NCBI GenBank assembly: GCA_030037575.1
Contig: JASHRB010000022.1
Coordinates: 1-15,699, forward strand
DNA length: 15,699 nt
DNA from: Candidatus Sulfotelmatobacter sp.
GTDB lineage: Bacteria; Acidobacteriota; Terriglobia; Terriglobales; Acidobacteriaceae
Direction of reading: 5' to 3'
In this document: piece by piece, positions 1 to 7,462 of the stretch
Numbering within the stretch: position 1 is the first letter of the stretch
How the letters are laid out: the number at the start of each line of letters is the position of its first letter
Program-made: the position numbers and the translations under genes
Notes under the pieces: model-generated
Seen by the model: the letters and a program-made list of their open reading frames with translations, nothing else
The model's database searches: none
What the model was told of the DNA's origin: nothing

Positions 1-412
1 GATTGGCGGCGGCGAAAGCCTCAATCGTCACCGTCTGGCTATTTCCCGTAATCGAGGCGGGCGGCGAGTACGTCGTCGGCTTTCCGCTGGCAGTGTGCAG
101 GGGCAACAGCGTGCCGCAATTCCCAGTGTTCTGACAAAGCAGCGCCCAATCAACCCCGGCATCTGTTGGATCGTTGCTCACGACTGCCGTGATCGGAGCG
201 GTGCCAATCAAGTTGATCGTTGAAACGGGTGCGGGATTAAACGCAATCGACGCGAGGCTATTCGCCGGCGCGGCCTGATTCTTTAGCGTCAAATTGTCGT
301 TCCCGCCGCACGCGGCCAGAAGCAACATCATCGCCGCGAAAAAAACCAGAAGAACCGATTTGCGCAGCGGGGCGAGCCCTCCGAATTTTTTCGATGCTGA
401 ATGGCGATCCAT
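1..412 (-). CDS. Ig-like domain lipoprotein, partial (3' end beyond window)
   Basis: The minus frame is open from an ATG at 412-410 to base 1, so about 137 residues are visible and the C-terminus is missing. The N-terminus is basic (MDRHSASKKF), followed by a hydrophobic stretch ending in the lipobox LLAAC (Cys near residue 36) and then GGND. This is a type II signal peptide and predicts an anchored lipoprotein. The following segment contains VSNDPTDAGVDWALLC, a Cys-Gly step and TASGKPTTYSPPA. This pattern is common in acidobacterial Ig-like (Big-type) repeat proteins, often in long tandem arrays. It lies 25 bp downstream of the stop of the 756-aa lipoprotein gene on the same strand, so it is probably the third gene of the TonB-receptor cluster. 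No strong Shine-Dalgarno is visible. The lipoprotein call is firm; the function is unknown. Confidence 0.8.
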   Translation of the reverse strand, partial: MDRHSASKKFGGLAPLRKSVLLVFFAAMMLLLAACGGNDNLTLKNQAAPANSLASIAFNPAPVSTINLIGTAPITAVVSNDPTDAGVDWALLCQNTGNCGTLLPLHTASGKPTTYSPPASITGNSQTVTIEAFAAAN

Positions 413-437
413 ATTGTAGTTAAAGGCTCTCACTGCC

Positions 438-2708
438 TTACTGTTGCCCTGTGCCGTATAGATAAATGGTTTGGGCTTGCCCGACTGCGTAGCCAACGGT
501 AATCGTTCCCGTCGTGAAGACGGTGTTGGAAGGCAGGAACGTAACCGTAAACGTGCAGCTGTTTCCCGGGGCAAGCGCTCCCGCGCAGTTGTCGGTTTCC
601 GTAAACGCACTGCCCTGCAAAATGTTTCCCGTGAAATTGACGGTTCCGGCGTTGGGAGCTTTCGGATCGTTATAAAGAGTCAGAGTTAAGGGGTTCGTTG
701 GCTGTCCAACCGGCACAAGGCCGAAATTTATTCCGCCTGCCGGAATCATTCGCAACGGGCTGGGCAGGTTCGCCTTCAATTCCACAGGGAACCGGCCGCT
801 ATCGATTTCGCAGTTCGACGTGACCGTGCTGGTGCATTGCAAAGTGTTCAATTCCAGAAAGTAATCGAGCGCCGGCGACAACGGTGTGCTCGGCTGCGGA
901 GCGAACGTAATATCGATGCTGCATGACTGCAAGGGCACGAGCACTGTTCCCGAGCAGCCGTCGTTGGAAATCTGAAAATTTGCCAGCTTGCTCTTCAGGT
1001 CGCTGTCGCAGTTGTAAGTGATGGTGGGAGGAGTGTCGGCCGGTTCCGGAGTAATGACTCCCGTTACAACTTGCAACCCGGCAACTTCTCCCGGCGCTAG
1101 CGGGCGAGGAAGAGTGAGAACTCCCACTGGGGGATTCACGCACGGCGTGTCCAACGCGGGCAGAATCTGCACCGGATTCGAGCCTTGATTGATAAACGAC
1201 AGAACCTGCGGTTCGCTCGACTCGCCGACAGCTTCCGCGCCGAAGGCAAGTTCCGGAGTCGTAGGGATAATCGCACTATAACCTACGCCGCTGACGGGCA
1301 AGGCAAAGGTCTGGTTGTTATCGGCGCTGACTGGACTATTCACCGTTACTGTCGCCGATAATGAATAGGGGCAGGCGGACGGGGGTTCGCCTCCGAGGGC
1401 GGTTGAGGGCATCCATGGACAGCTTTGTTGGGGCGAGAAGGAAATGGTGATGATACAGCTCTGCTGCGGATTGAGATTGAATGCCGCTCCTGGCGAACTC
1501 GCGCAGTTGTCCTGCTCGGTGAAGTTGGGAACCTGGTCGAAATCACTGACGCCGAACGGGCTGGTGTTTCCGGATTGAGGATTGAAGGACAACTTCAAGC
1601 CCGTCAGCGGGGTGGTCGTGATGTTGTTGTTCGTGAGGGTGACGGTTTGAATGGAGGCGCTCGAACCCACCTGCTGAGGAGGAAATGTGACAGGAGATGG
1701 AGACAGCAGGATGGGTTCGTTGCAGCTGGTGGTATTCCCGACGCCGAGACAAACGTCGCCAACGTCTCCGGGAGCGACGCCAGCCGGGCACGAGCTGGTG
1801 CTCACTCCGTATCCGTTCGTGCCTTGCAGCGTCACTCCCGCGGCCGAGCTCAACACGGTTACCGGCAACGGATTTGACGTTGTGCTCGCAGGCGCGCCGA
1901 TTTGTCCGGCGCTCAATCCATTGGGAGAAAAAATTTGCAGGATGACCGAATTTCCGCTCACTTGACCGTTCACCGAAGCGGTGCTCAAACACTGATAGTT
2001 CTGAAAAGTCAGCGTGCCGGTAACGGTTGCATTGCTTGCGCCAATGTTTGGTCCTTGAGTGAGTGTTCCGGTGACCGGGAAAACCTGATTCTTTAGCGTT
2101 GGGTTGAGAACGCTGTGAAAGAAACCTTGAACCGATCCGGTGAGCGGAGGCACGGAGATCGCAGTCCAGGGCAGTCCGGTTTGTGCCGTGCCGCATCCTT
2201 TTCCGTCGGTTGAATTGTAGGTGCCGATGATGGTGGTGCCGGTGGAGCTGAGAGTTCCGTTGAGAGTGAAAGTCTGCGGGCTTGCGACCACCGTGAGCGT
2301 AACATTTTGGCCGTTGACCGATCCCGTCGCCGCGGCAGATCCGCTATTGCACAAAGTCGCCGCTGCTCCTACGCCAGAGGGCGGCAGAGAAACCGCGTAG
2401 GTCACTTCTCCCGTGAGCGTTCCACTTGCATCTTGCAGCAGAAAGCCGCCCTGGATACCTCCAAGAAAGGAATTGTCGGTGGGCGGGGTTAGCGTGAATT
2501 GCCAATTTCCCGCCAACTGGCCGGCAATCTGAGTCTGGTTGGGATCACTGCCTCCGCAAGCAGACAGAACGGTCAGAAGCGCCAGCACGAAAACAACGAG
2601 CGCCACACGAGTTGCGCCTGGAATCCACGCAACTGTTTCCTCACTTGGTCGCGGCATCGCGGCTTGGAACGTCAATGGCTTCATCATGTTCTTCGGGCTA
2701 AAATCCAT
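438..2708 (-). CDS. Choice-of-anchor-D (ASPM/SPD-2/Hydin-like) lipoprotein
   Basis: This 756-aa exported lipoprotein has a hydrophobic segment at about residues 34-50 ending in LSAC (Cys51) and then GGSD. The n-region is long if translation starts at the first ATG; codon 8 (2687) or codon 18 would give a more usual signal peptide, so the start is uncertain. Residues about 60-320 are Gly/Thr/Ser-rich beta-sheet sequence in two similar halves, each around a GTLTG or GTLTQ turn. Three ASH/choice-of-anchor-D modules follow, starting near 333, 483 and 656. Each opens like NFGLVPVGQ and closes with an acidic-x-C ... C ... F-x-P pattern (FTEQDNC, ISNDGC, FTETDNC). The paired cysteines suggest one disulfide per module. 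The start overlaps the stop of the TonB-receptor gene by 11 bp, implying translational coupling. A surface or periplasmic partner of the receptor is possible but is inference only. Confidence 0.87.
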   Translation of the reverse strand: MDFSPKNMMKPLTFQAAMPRPSEETVAWIPGATRVALVVFVLALLTVLSACGGSDPNQTQIAGQLAGNWQFTLTPPTDNSFLGGIQGGFLLQDASGTLTGEVTYAVSLPPSGVGAAATLCNSGSAAATGSVNGQNVTLTVVASPQTFTLNGTLSSTGTTIIGTYNSTDGKGCGTAQTGLPWTAISVPPLTGSVQGFFHSVLNPTLKNQVFPVTGTLTQGPNIGASNATVTGTLTFQNYQCLSTASVNGQVSGNSVILQIFSPNGLSAGQIGAPASTTSNPLPVTVLSSAAGVTLQGTNGYGVSTSSCPAGVAPGDVGDVCLGVGNTTSCNEPILLSPSPVTFPPQQVGSSASIQTVTLTNNNITTTPLTGLKLSFNPQSGNTSPFGVSDFDQVPNFTEQDNCASSPGAAFNLNPQQSCIITISFSPQQSCPWMPSTALGGEPPSACPYSLSATVTVNSPVSADNNQTFALPVSGVGYSAIIPTTPELAFGAEAVGESSEPQVLSFINQGSNPVQILPALDTPCVNPPVGVLTLPRPLAPGEVAGLQVVTGVITPEPADTPPTITYNCDSDLKSKLANFQISNDGCSGTVLVPLQSCSIDITFAPQPSTPLSPALDYFLELNTLQCTSTVTSNCEIDSGRFPVELKANLPSPLRMIPAGGINFGLVPVGQPTNPLTLTLYNDPKAPNAGTVNFTGNILQGSAFTETDNCAGALAPGNSCTFTVTFLPSNTVFTTGTITVGYAVGQAQTIYLYGTGQQ

Positions 2709-5700
2709 ACTTCAAGCCGAGCTGAATGGTTCTCGGCCGGTGGGCGTCGATCGGATGCAGAAAGGCCGCGCCATCCACGCAGTCCGCGCCTCCGGTTTCC
2801 TCAAAGCCCGCCGAGTAAGACGGGCCGGCGTAACAACTGACGACGTTGTTTCCGCTGCTGCCCGGGTTATCCGGGTCGTAAACCCGGAACTGCGTGTGGT
2901 TGAAAACGTTGAAGAATTCTGCGCGGAATTCGAACTCACTACTCTCGGTCACCTTGAAGTGCTTCAGCAGCGACACGTCGAAGTTCAGGCGACCGGGATT
3001 GTTTAGATAGTTTCTTCCGGCGTCTCCGAACGTAAGACCTCGCGGGGCCACAAATTGCGAGGGATTTGCGAGCAACGGGCCGAAGCTTTGAATGCTGTTC
3101 GGCGGCTGCGCTAATCCTTGGGCAATGTCTGGATAGGAAGCGGCGATGCCCAGCCCGCTGGAAACTCCGGCGTTGTCGGTGAGCGAAATGCCGGTGTTGC
3201 CGGCGCTGTTGATTACCGTGAACGGAGTTCCCGATTGAAACAATGTCACCCCTTCCAGTTCCCAGCCGCCGAAGATTTCATCCATGGTGCGAGAACAGCA
3301 ACTTCCCACGGGAGAGCCATCCTGCGCTTCCGAGGCTAACGCCGATTCCCAGAACCAGCGGGCGAAATTCGGCGCGCGATACAAGTAGCTGAGATTGAAC
3401 AGATGCCGAATGTCAAAATTTGAGCTGGCGCGGTTTTCGCGTAAGTCGTAGGAGTTGACGAGTACCGGATCGCTGCGGTCGGAAGCGTCGTCGATCGAAT
3501 GGCTGTAGGTGTAAGAAAGGCCGGCCGTGAGCGGGCCGCGCAGCACGCGCAAGGTGAACTGAAATGCGTTGTAGCTGGAATCGGCAACGTTCTGCAGCGA
3601 GAGTACCCGCCCCAAGCCAGGATAAGGACGGGGCAGGGAATTCACGTTGGGAATGTAGGGCGAGGTGCACGCGGCCTGCAGATGGACATATGCCGGGTTC
3701 TGCGGCGTCACGATGGTTCCGCTCGCCAGCAAGAACGGAGTCGTGCCATCACCCGGATGGCCCGCGCCTGCTACGGGAGAGACATCGCAGTCCGACAACA
3801 TGAGCGGCTCATTCGGGCCGAAGGGGTTTTCGTTTTCGGGCAAGGGCTCCAGTTGGTTGAGCTGGCGTTCGACGGTCAAGTGCGTGCCCTTGCTTCCCAC
3901 ATACGCGGCATTGGCGACCACATTGCGCTTCACTTCTCTCTGTATGCCGAAGCTCCACTGCTGTACGTATGACCAAACTGCCCGGGTGGGGATTCCCGTG
4001 ATATCCATGGGGAAAACCGAACCCGCAGGCGGAGTGGTACTGGAAGGATTCAGCGTGCAGGGGTTGCTGGTTGGGTTGTAAGTGGCACCGTAACCCACGT
4101 TGCCGATGCAAGGATAATTGAGGGGCAGCGGTTGAATCATGCTGAGCACGAGAGGAGCGCTGGCTTCTAGCGAACCTGTGTTGGCTTCGTTGCCCGTGCC
4201 ATGCTCAAAGAAGATGCCGTAGCCGCCGCGAATCGAACTTCTTCCATCCCCAAAGGGATCGAACGCGAATCCGACGCGCGGCGCGGGATTGAACAGATGT
4301 CCGGTCATACACCCTGCAGGAACGCCATTCACCCCGCATTGCACCAAACCAAGATCGCTCACGATGTCGGGAGCCAACGCAAACGTGGTCTGATTGAACG
4401 GCACCGGTGCGCCGGAAACGCCCTGGGCTCCGAACACGCCGCTGCAAAACGTGCCGGGCTGGGTCTTGTCGAGAAGCACTCCCGAGCATGGATCTACGGC
4501 GAAGCGTGAGGCATCGAACTTCGAGGCCTCCCAGTTCCATGCGTTGTGATATTTCTCGCGGTAGGTGCCGAAAAGACTGACGCGCATTCCGAGATTCAAT
4601 GTGAGGCGCGGTCTCACTTTCCAATCATCTTGAAAGTAGGGTTCGGCGAGTTCATAACTCTGGTAGTAACGGTGTTGCGCAGAATCCTGTTGAAAGCTTT
4701 GGATAAAACTGGTGGTGACTCCATTTGTCACGGACTGAGTTAAAAAGTCGGCAAAAGCGTTGCCCGTGCTGTGAACCAGGTTGCTGAAGGTCAGCAGTCC
4801 CTGCACGTCTCCCGAAGCGGCTCCAATCGCATTGTTGGTTTGATTGCGCTGGGCGAGCAAAACCTGACCGCCGAACTGAAGCGTATGTTTGCCCACCGAC
4901 TTCCCGAGGTCATCGCGTACCGAGTAAGTTGGATTGGTGTGACTCCACGGCATGTATGCGGGATCGACGGCAAAACCTTCGCCGCCGTACTCGGCATTGG
5001 TGCCGAGAAAATTCAGACCGGGCATCTTTCCGCCGAAGCCATTGTTGAAGATGTATCCCATCGCGCACTGCGGAATCTCGCTGATCGGATCGACGCTGAT
5101 TTGCGGATTACACTGCCCGGGAGCCGAAGCGTCAGCCACCAGAGGTTGTCCGAGCGTGGGATTGCGCTGAAACTCAGCCCCGCCCGGACCGTTCTCATCG
5201 ACCAGAGTGATGTCGGAATCGACATAAGTCGCCGCCAGTGTGTTCAGCAAAGTCGGCGAAATCGTGTGCGTCAACCGAGCAACCAGGCTGATTCCCGGGC
5301 CATTGAACTGGTTTTCCACGGTCGGAAATGTGTTGCGAACATCTCCCCACTGGGGCGTCAGAACCGTCGTGTTCCACGCGTCGTGAATGTAGTGGAACGA
5401 CGCCCGGAGCTTTTGCGTGATCTGCTGATCGATGTTGAATAGTTCCTGACGCCAGTAAGTAGAAGGCGAAACCGCAGCGTTGTAGCAGTGGTTGGGGTCA
5501 GTAGGGTCGGGATTGATGACGGTGAAATTGCAACCGGTGGCCGCATTTGGCAGAGGAATCAAGTTCGCTTGCAGCATCGCCAGCGCGTTTTTGTCAACTC
5601 CGGTGGCTGCTTCCGCCCCGTTGATCGATTGCCCGAGTAGATCGTTGTTGGGGAGCGGTTGCAGATTGGATGGATTTCCGGAAACGGAAGGGCAATCCGG

Positions 5701-6873
5701 ATATTGTTGCCGACTGAAGCCGGTAGAGCCGACAGTTCCGGCCAAAGGGCAGACGTCGCTGAAGTCGAAAACCTGCGCCTCCAGCCCGTTGGCCTGCGGC
5801 GCGCCAAGATTTTCCCGAATCCCGGCGGGCGTCATAATCAGGCCGCGTTCCTTCAACGATGGAACCGCTTGCCTGTAATCGGTGGGGGTTTTCTCCAGGC
5901 GGACTTCCTCAGAGAAGAAGAAAAATGTTTTATCCTTCCTCGCGTTGTACAGACCCGGGACAAAAAGCGGTCCGCCAAAAGTGCCGCCGAAATCCTGCCG
6001 GCGATAGAGCGGCGTACGGCCCGGGGGGTCGAAATAGTTCCGCGCGTTGAATGCCTCGTTGCGGATGAACTCGTAGATATTCCCGTGGAACTTTTCTGTT
6101 CCGGACTTGGTTGTTACTTGTACGATACCCGACGCCGTTCGGCCAAATTGCGCGCCGTAGTTCGAAGTGAGAACTTTGACTTCCTGAATGGCATCCAGGC
6201 TGGGATAAACCATCAGCGTGCTGGAGGCGCCGTTCAAACCGACATTCAGCACGTCGCTGCCATCGATTTCAAAACTGTTGTATTCGACGCGACCGCCATT
6301 GACACTGTACTTCACGCTGCCCACCACGCCGACCTTGGCTTCATCCTGTCCCGTTTGATTGCTGACGCCGGGTGCGAGGGCGATCAACTGCGTGAAATTT
6401 CTGCCGTTCAATCCGATGGCTTCGACTTCTTTCTGGGTAATAGTGCCGGAAACGCTGGCGCTTTCCGTTTCCACCTTGCCTACGGAACTGGATTCCACAT
6501 TTACCTCGGTCTTGCTGCTAGCCGGTTCGAGCTGGGCATCCAGAGTCAATTCCAGGCCGGCGGTTAGGTTGATAAAGTCCAGCGTCTTGACGGCGAAGTT
6601 CGCCGCCTTCACCGTCAACGTGTAGGTCCCAGCCTCCAGGTGCGTAAAGGAATAATCACCCTTGTCGTCGGTTTGGGTTTGCTGCTTGGAACCGCTGCTG
6701 CTGGTCAGATCAACCGACGCTCCCGCCACAACCGCTTGCGTCTGGTCGGTAACTGTCCCGTGAATCGAGGCCTTGGCGCCTGGGCCCGGCTGATTCTGGG
6801 CGATGGCGTGGGAATCAAGTAAGGCCATAAATAAAGTAGCCATACCGATACACATGCGAACATAGGCTCTCAC
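2698..6873 (-). CDS. TonB-dependent receptor, Oar-like, with carboxypeptidase-regulatory-like domain
   Basis: This 1391-aa outer-membrane receptor has a signal peptide ending near AIA|QNQ (residue 25-26). A carboxypeptidase-regulatory-like beta-sandwich spans about 35-115 (ASIHGTVTDQTQAVVAGASV, then DDKGDYSFTHLEAGTYTLTV). A plug domain spans about 135-258, with LNGRNFTQLIALAPGV, FEIDGSDV and FGRTASGIVQVTTKSGT. The rest is a beta-barrel, closing with a C-terminal LGLKYGF strand and terminal Phe, as expected for BAM-inserted barrels. It is the large Oar/acidobacterial type and is full length. The start is GTG at 6873, with GAGG at 6879-6882 and a 5-nt spacer; an ATG at codon 7 is the alternative. 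It is first of a minus-strand cluster with two lipoproteins and is divergent from a PstS-like gene. The substrate is unknown. The Pho-box-like array upstream suggests a phosphorus compound, but the protein sequence itself does not show this. Confidence 0.93.
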   Translation of the reverse strand: MRAYVRMCIGMATLFMALLDSHAIAQNQPGPGAKASIHGTVTDQTQAVVAGASVDLTSSSGSKQQTQTDDKGDYSFTHLEAGTYTLTVKAANFAVKTLDFINLTAGLELTLDAQLEPASSKTEVNVESSSVGKVETESASVSGTITQKEVEAIGLNGRNFTQLIALAPGVSNQTGQDEAKVGVVGSVKYSVNGGRVEYNSFEIDGSDVLNVGLNGASSTLMVYPSLDAIQEVKVLTSNYGAQFGRTASGIVQVTTKSGTEKFHGNIYEFIRNEAFNARNYFDPPGRTPLYRRQDFGGTFGGPLFVPGLYNARKDKTFFFFSEEVRLEKTPTDYRQAVPSLKERGLIMTPAGIRENLGAPQANGLEAQVFDFSDVCPLAGTVGSTGFSRQQYPDCPSVSGNPSNLQPLPNNDLLGQSINGAEAATGVDKNALAMLQANLIPLPNAATGCNFTVINPDPTDPNHCYNAAVSPSTYWRQELFNIDQQITQKLRASFHYIHDAWNTTVLTPQWGDVRNTFPTVENQFNGPGISLVARLTHTISPTLLNTLAATYVDSDITLVDENGPGGAEFQRNPTLGQPLVADASAPGQCNPQISVDPISEIPQCAMGYIFNNGFGGKMPGLNFLGTNAEYGGEGFAVDPAYMPWSHTNPTYSVRDDLGKSVGKHTLQFGGQVLLAQRNQTNNAIGAASGDVQGLLTFSNLVHSTGNAFADFLTQSVTNGVTTSFIQSFQQDSAQHRYYQSYELAEPYFQDDWKVRPRLTLNLGMRVSLFGTYREKYHNAWNWEASKFDASRFAVDPCSGVLLDKTQPGTFCSGVFGAQGVSGAPVPFNQTTFALAPDIVSDLGLVQCGVNGVPAGCMTGHLFNPAPRVGFAFDPFGDGRSSIRGGYGIFFEHGTGNEANTGSLEASAPLVLSMIQPLPLNYPCIGNVGYGATYNPTSNPCTLNPSSTTPPAGSVFPMDITGIPTRAVWSYVQQWSFGIQREVKRNVVANAAYVGSKGTHLTVERQLNQLEPLPENENPFGPNEPLMLSDCDVSPVAGAGHPGDGTTPFLLASGTIVTPQNPAYVHLQAACTSPYIPNVNSLPRPYPGLGRVLSLQNVADSSYNAFQFTLRVLRGPLTAGLSYTYSHSIDDASDRSDPVLVNSYDLRENRASSNFDIRHLFNLSYLYRAPNFARWFWESALASEAQDGSPVGSCCSRTMDEIFGGWELEGVTLFQSGTPFTVINSAGNTGISLTDNAGVSSGLGIAASYPDIAQGLAQPPNSIQSFGPLLANPSQFVAPRGLTFGDAGRNYLNNPGRLNFDVSLLKHFKVTESSEFEFRAEFFNVFNHTQFRVYDPDNPGSSGNNVVSCYAGPSYSAGFEETGGADCVDGAAFLHPIDAHRPRTIQLGLKYGF

Positions 6874-6878
6874 CCGTG

Positions 6879-6882
6879 CCTC
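6879..6882 (-). promoter_or_regulatory. Ribosome binding site for the TonB receptor GTG start
   Basis: GAGG reads on the minus strand 5 nt before GTG at 6873-6871. This favours the GTG over the ATG at codon 7, which has only a GAGAG at a looser distance. Confidence 0.55.
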
Positions 6883-6954
6883 GCGTAGTCGTAGTTCGCT
6901 TTTGCAGCTTGAATAAAGCAGACGGGGGATATTACCGGAAACCCAAGCCGGGCG

Positions 6955-6983
6955 AAATTAACACAATGTGAAAATTTGGTCAA
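6955..6983 (-). promoter_or_regulatory. Candidate sigma-70-type promoter of the TonB receptor cluster
   Basis: On the minus strand TTGACC (6983-6978) is followed after 17 bp by TAATTT (6960-6955). The -35 matches 5 of 6 consensus bases; the -10 is weaker (3 of 6). A GTTAAT offset by two bases matches 4 of 6. Another -10-like TAATAT lies at 6934-6929. The region is AT-rich compared with the flanking genes. It sits inside the 11-bp-phased Pho-like array, so an activator could compensate for the weak -10. The leader would be roughly 75-80 nt. Confidence 0.4.
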
Positions 6984-7000
6984 CAATTCGTGACTGAAGC
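6956..7000 (-). promoter_or_regulatory. Pho-box-like hexamer array upstream of the TonB receptor
   Basis: Read on the minus strand, hexamers GTCACG (from 6994), TTGACC (6983), TTCACA (6972) and TTAATT (6961) are spaced exactly 11 bp apart, with AT-rich 5-nt spacers. The array is preceded by GCTTCA, making the 10-mer GCTTCAGTCA, which is repeated exactly on the plus strand at 7192-7201 in front of the divergent PstS-like gene. PhoB/PhoP-family regulators bind direct repeats at 11-bp spacing. The match to the E. coli consensus is weaker here (about 11 of 18) than on the other side. The regulator assignment is inference. Confidence 0.4.
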
Positions 7001-7055
7001 TGCCGCGCTGGTCTCGCGAATGTCACATTCGGTTAAGTTTGTGCGGCTTAGCATC

Positions 7056-7092
7056 GGTACGAATTCCCTTTCCGCACCGTTGGTACCGAATT
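7056..7092 (+). repeat. Imperfect short direct repeat in the control region
   Basis: GGTACGAATT at 7056-7065 and GGTACCGAATT at 7082-7092 start 26 bp apart. The second copy contains the palindrome GGTACC. It lies between the two divergent Pho-like arrays, so it could be an extra operator or chance. Confidence 0.3.
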
Positions 7093-7195
7093 GTTCCGGC
7101 TTCGACATCTTTCCTCCCCTTCGCGCAAGAAGTTACGCGCTATCAGTGAGTAGCGGGCGGAAGGCGGTGCTCGAGGATGTACAACTTTCTCGCTT

Positions 7196-7236
7196 CAGTC
7201 ATAAACATTTCACAGATTCTTCATCCTTCTGTAACA
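7196..7236 (+). promoter_or_regulatory. Pho-box-like hexamer array upstream of the PstS-like gene
   Basis: Four hexamers lie at exact 11-bp spacing: GTCATA (7198), TTCACA (7209), TTCATC (7220) and GTAACA (7231). The 18 bp at 7196-7213 (CAGTCATAAACATTTCAC) match the E. coli Pho-box consensus CTGTCATAWAWCTGTCAY at 14 of 18 positions. A -10-like TATGCT lies at 7247-7252, 10 bp after the last hexamer, the usual geometry of PhoB-activated promoters. The downstream gene encodes a PstS-like phosphate-binding protein, which fits. The 226-bp distance to the start codon implies a leader of about 200 nt. Confidence 0.6.
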
Positions 7237-7241
7237 GAAGG
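7225..7241. repeat. 7-bp inverted repeat with 3-nt centre
   Basis: CCTTCTG (7225-7231), TAA, then CAGAAGG (7235-7241) form a perfect inverted repeat. It overlaps the last hexamer of the Pho-like array and ends just upstream of the putative -10. It could be an operator for a dimeric repressor competing with an activator. The loop is too short for a good terminator and no T-run follows. Confidence 0.4.
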
Positions 7242-7246
7242 CCAGC

Positions 7247-7252
7247 TATGCT
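7247..7252 (+). promoter_or_regulatory. Candidate -10 element of the PstS-like gene
   Basis: TATGCT matches 4 of 6 bases of TATAAT and follows the last Pho-like hexamer by 10 bp. There is no convincing -35, as expected where a PhoB-type activator replaces it. Confidence 0.35.
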
Positions 7253-7451
7253 CCCGCCTGATTTGTCCGTGAAAAGCTAAATCGGGGCCCAGTCAGTTCG
7301 CGACAAAAACGAAAGCGTGAGATGCCGATCAGCTGCTGCTGAGACAGCCCAGCGGTGCGGCCGCCGAAGTCGAGCGCCTGCGCGCGAAGACAACCAATCG
7401 CACGCCATGAAAGCAATGTCTGTCCTTAACCAACTCAGGTCTATCCTCAGA

Positions 7452-7456
7452 AAGGA
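7452..7456 (+). promoter_or_regulatory. Ribosome binding site of the PstS-like gene
   Basis: AAGGA lies 6 nt before the ATG at 7463 and fixes that start against the ATG at codon 4. Confidence 0.65.
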
Positions 7457-7462
7457 ATATCT

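Larger units (their letters stand above)
6874..7462. other. Divergent intergenic control region (589 bp)
   Basis: This gap lies between the divergently transcribed TonB receptor (minus) and PstS-like (plus) genes. It contains the two 11-bp-phased Pho-like arrays, a candidate promoter for each side, an inverted repeat at 7225-7241, and an imperfect direct repeat at 7056-7065 and 7082-7092 (GGTACGAATT and GGTACCGAATT). The stretch from about 7260 to 7450 would be an untranslated leader of the PstS-like mRNA. I see no known riboswitch core in it. A 96-codon open frame (6990-7280, GTG start) runs through both arrays and is not considered a gene. Confidence 0.7.

Noticed and set aside
1543..2196. 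217-codon minus-strand frame inside the 756-aa lipoprotein gene.
   Set aside because: It is an out-of-frame shadow rich in Arg, His and Ser; the lipoprotein frame has clear domain patterns.
5659..6567. 302-codon plus-strand frame opposite the TonB receptor.
   Set aside because: It is wholly antisense to a well-supported receptor gene and has an Arg/Ala-rich shadow composition with no motifs.
6990..7280. 96-codon plus-strand open frame with GTG start in the divergent control region.
   Set aside because: It runs through both Pho-like arrays, has no ribosome site, a Ser/Arg-rich composition without domain signs, and no neighbour support.
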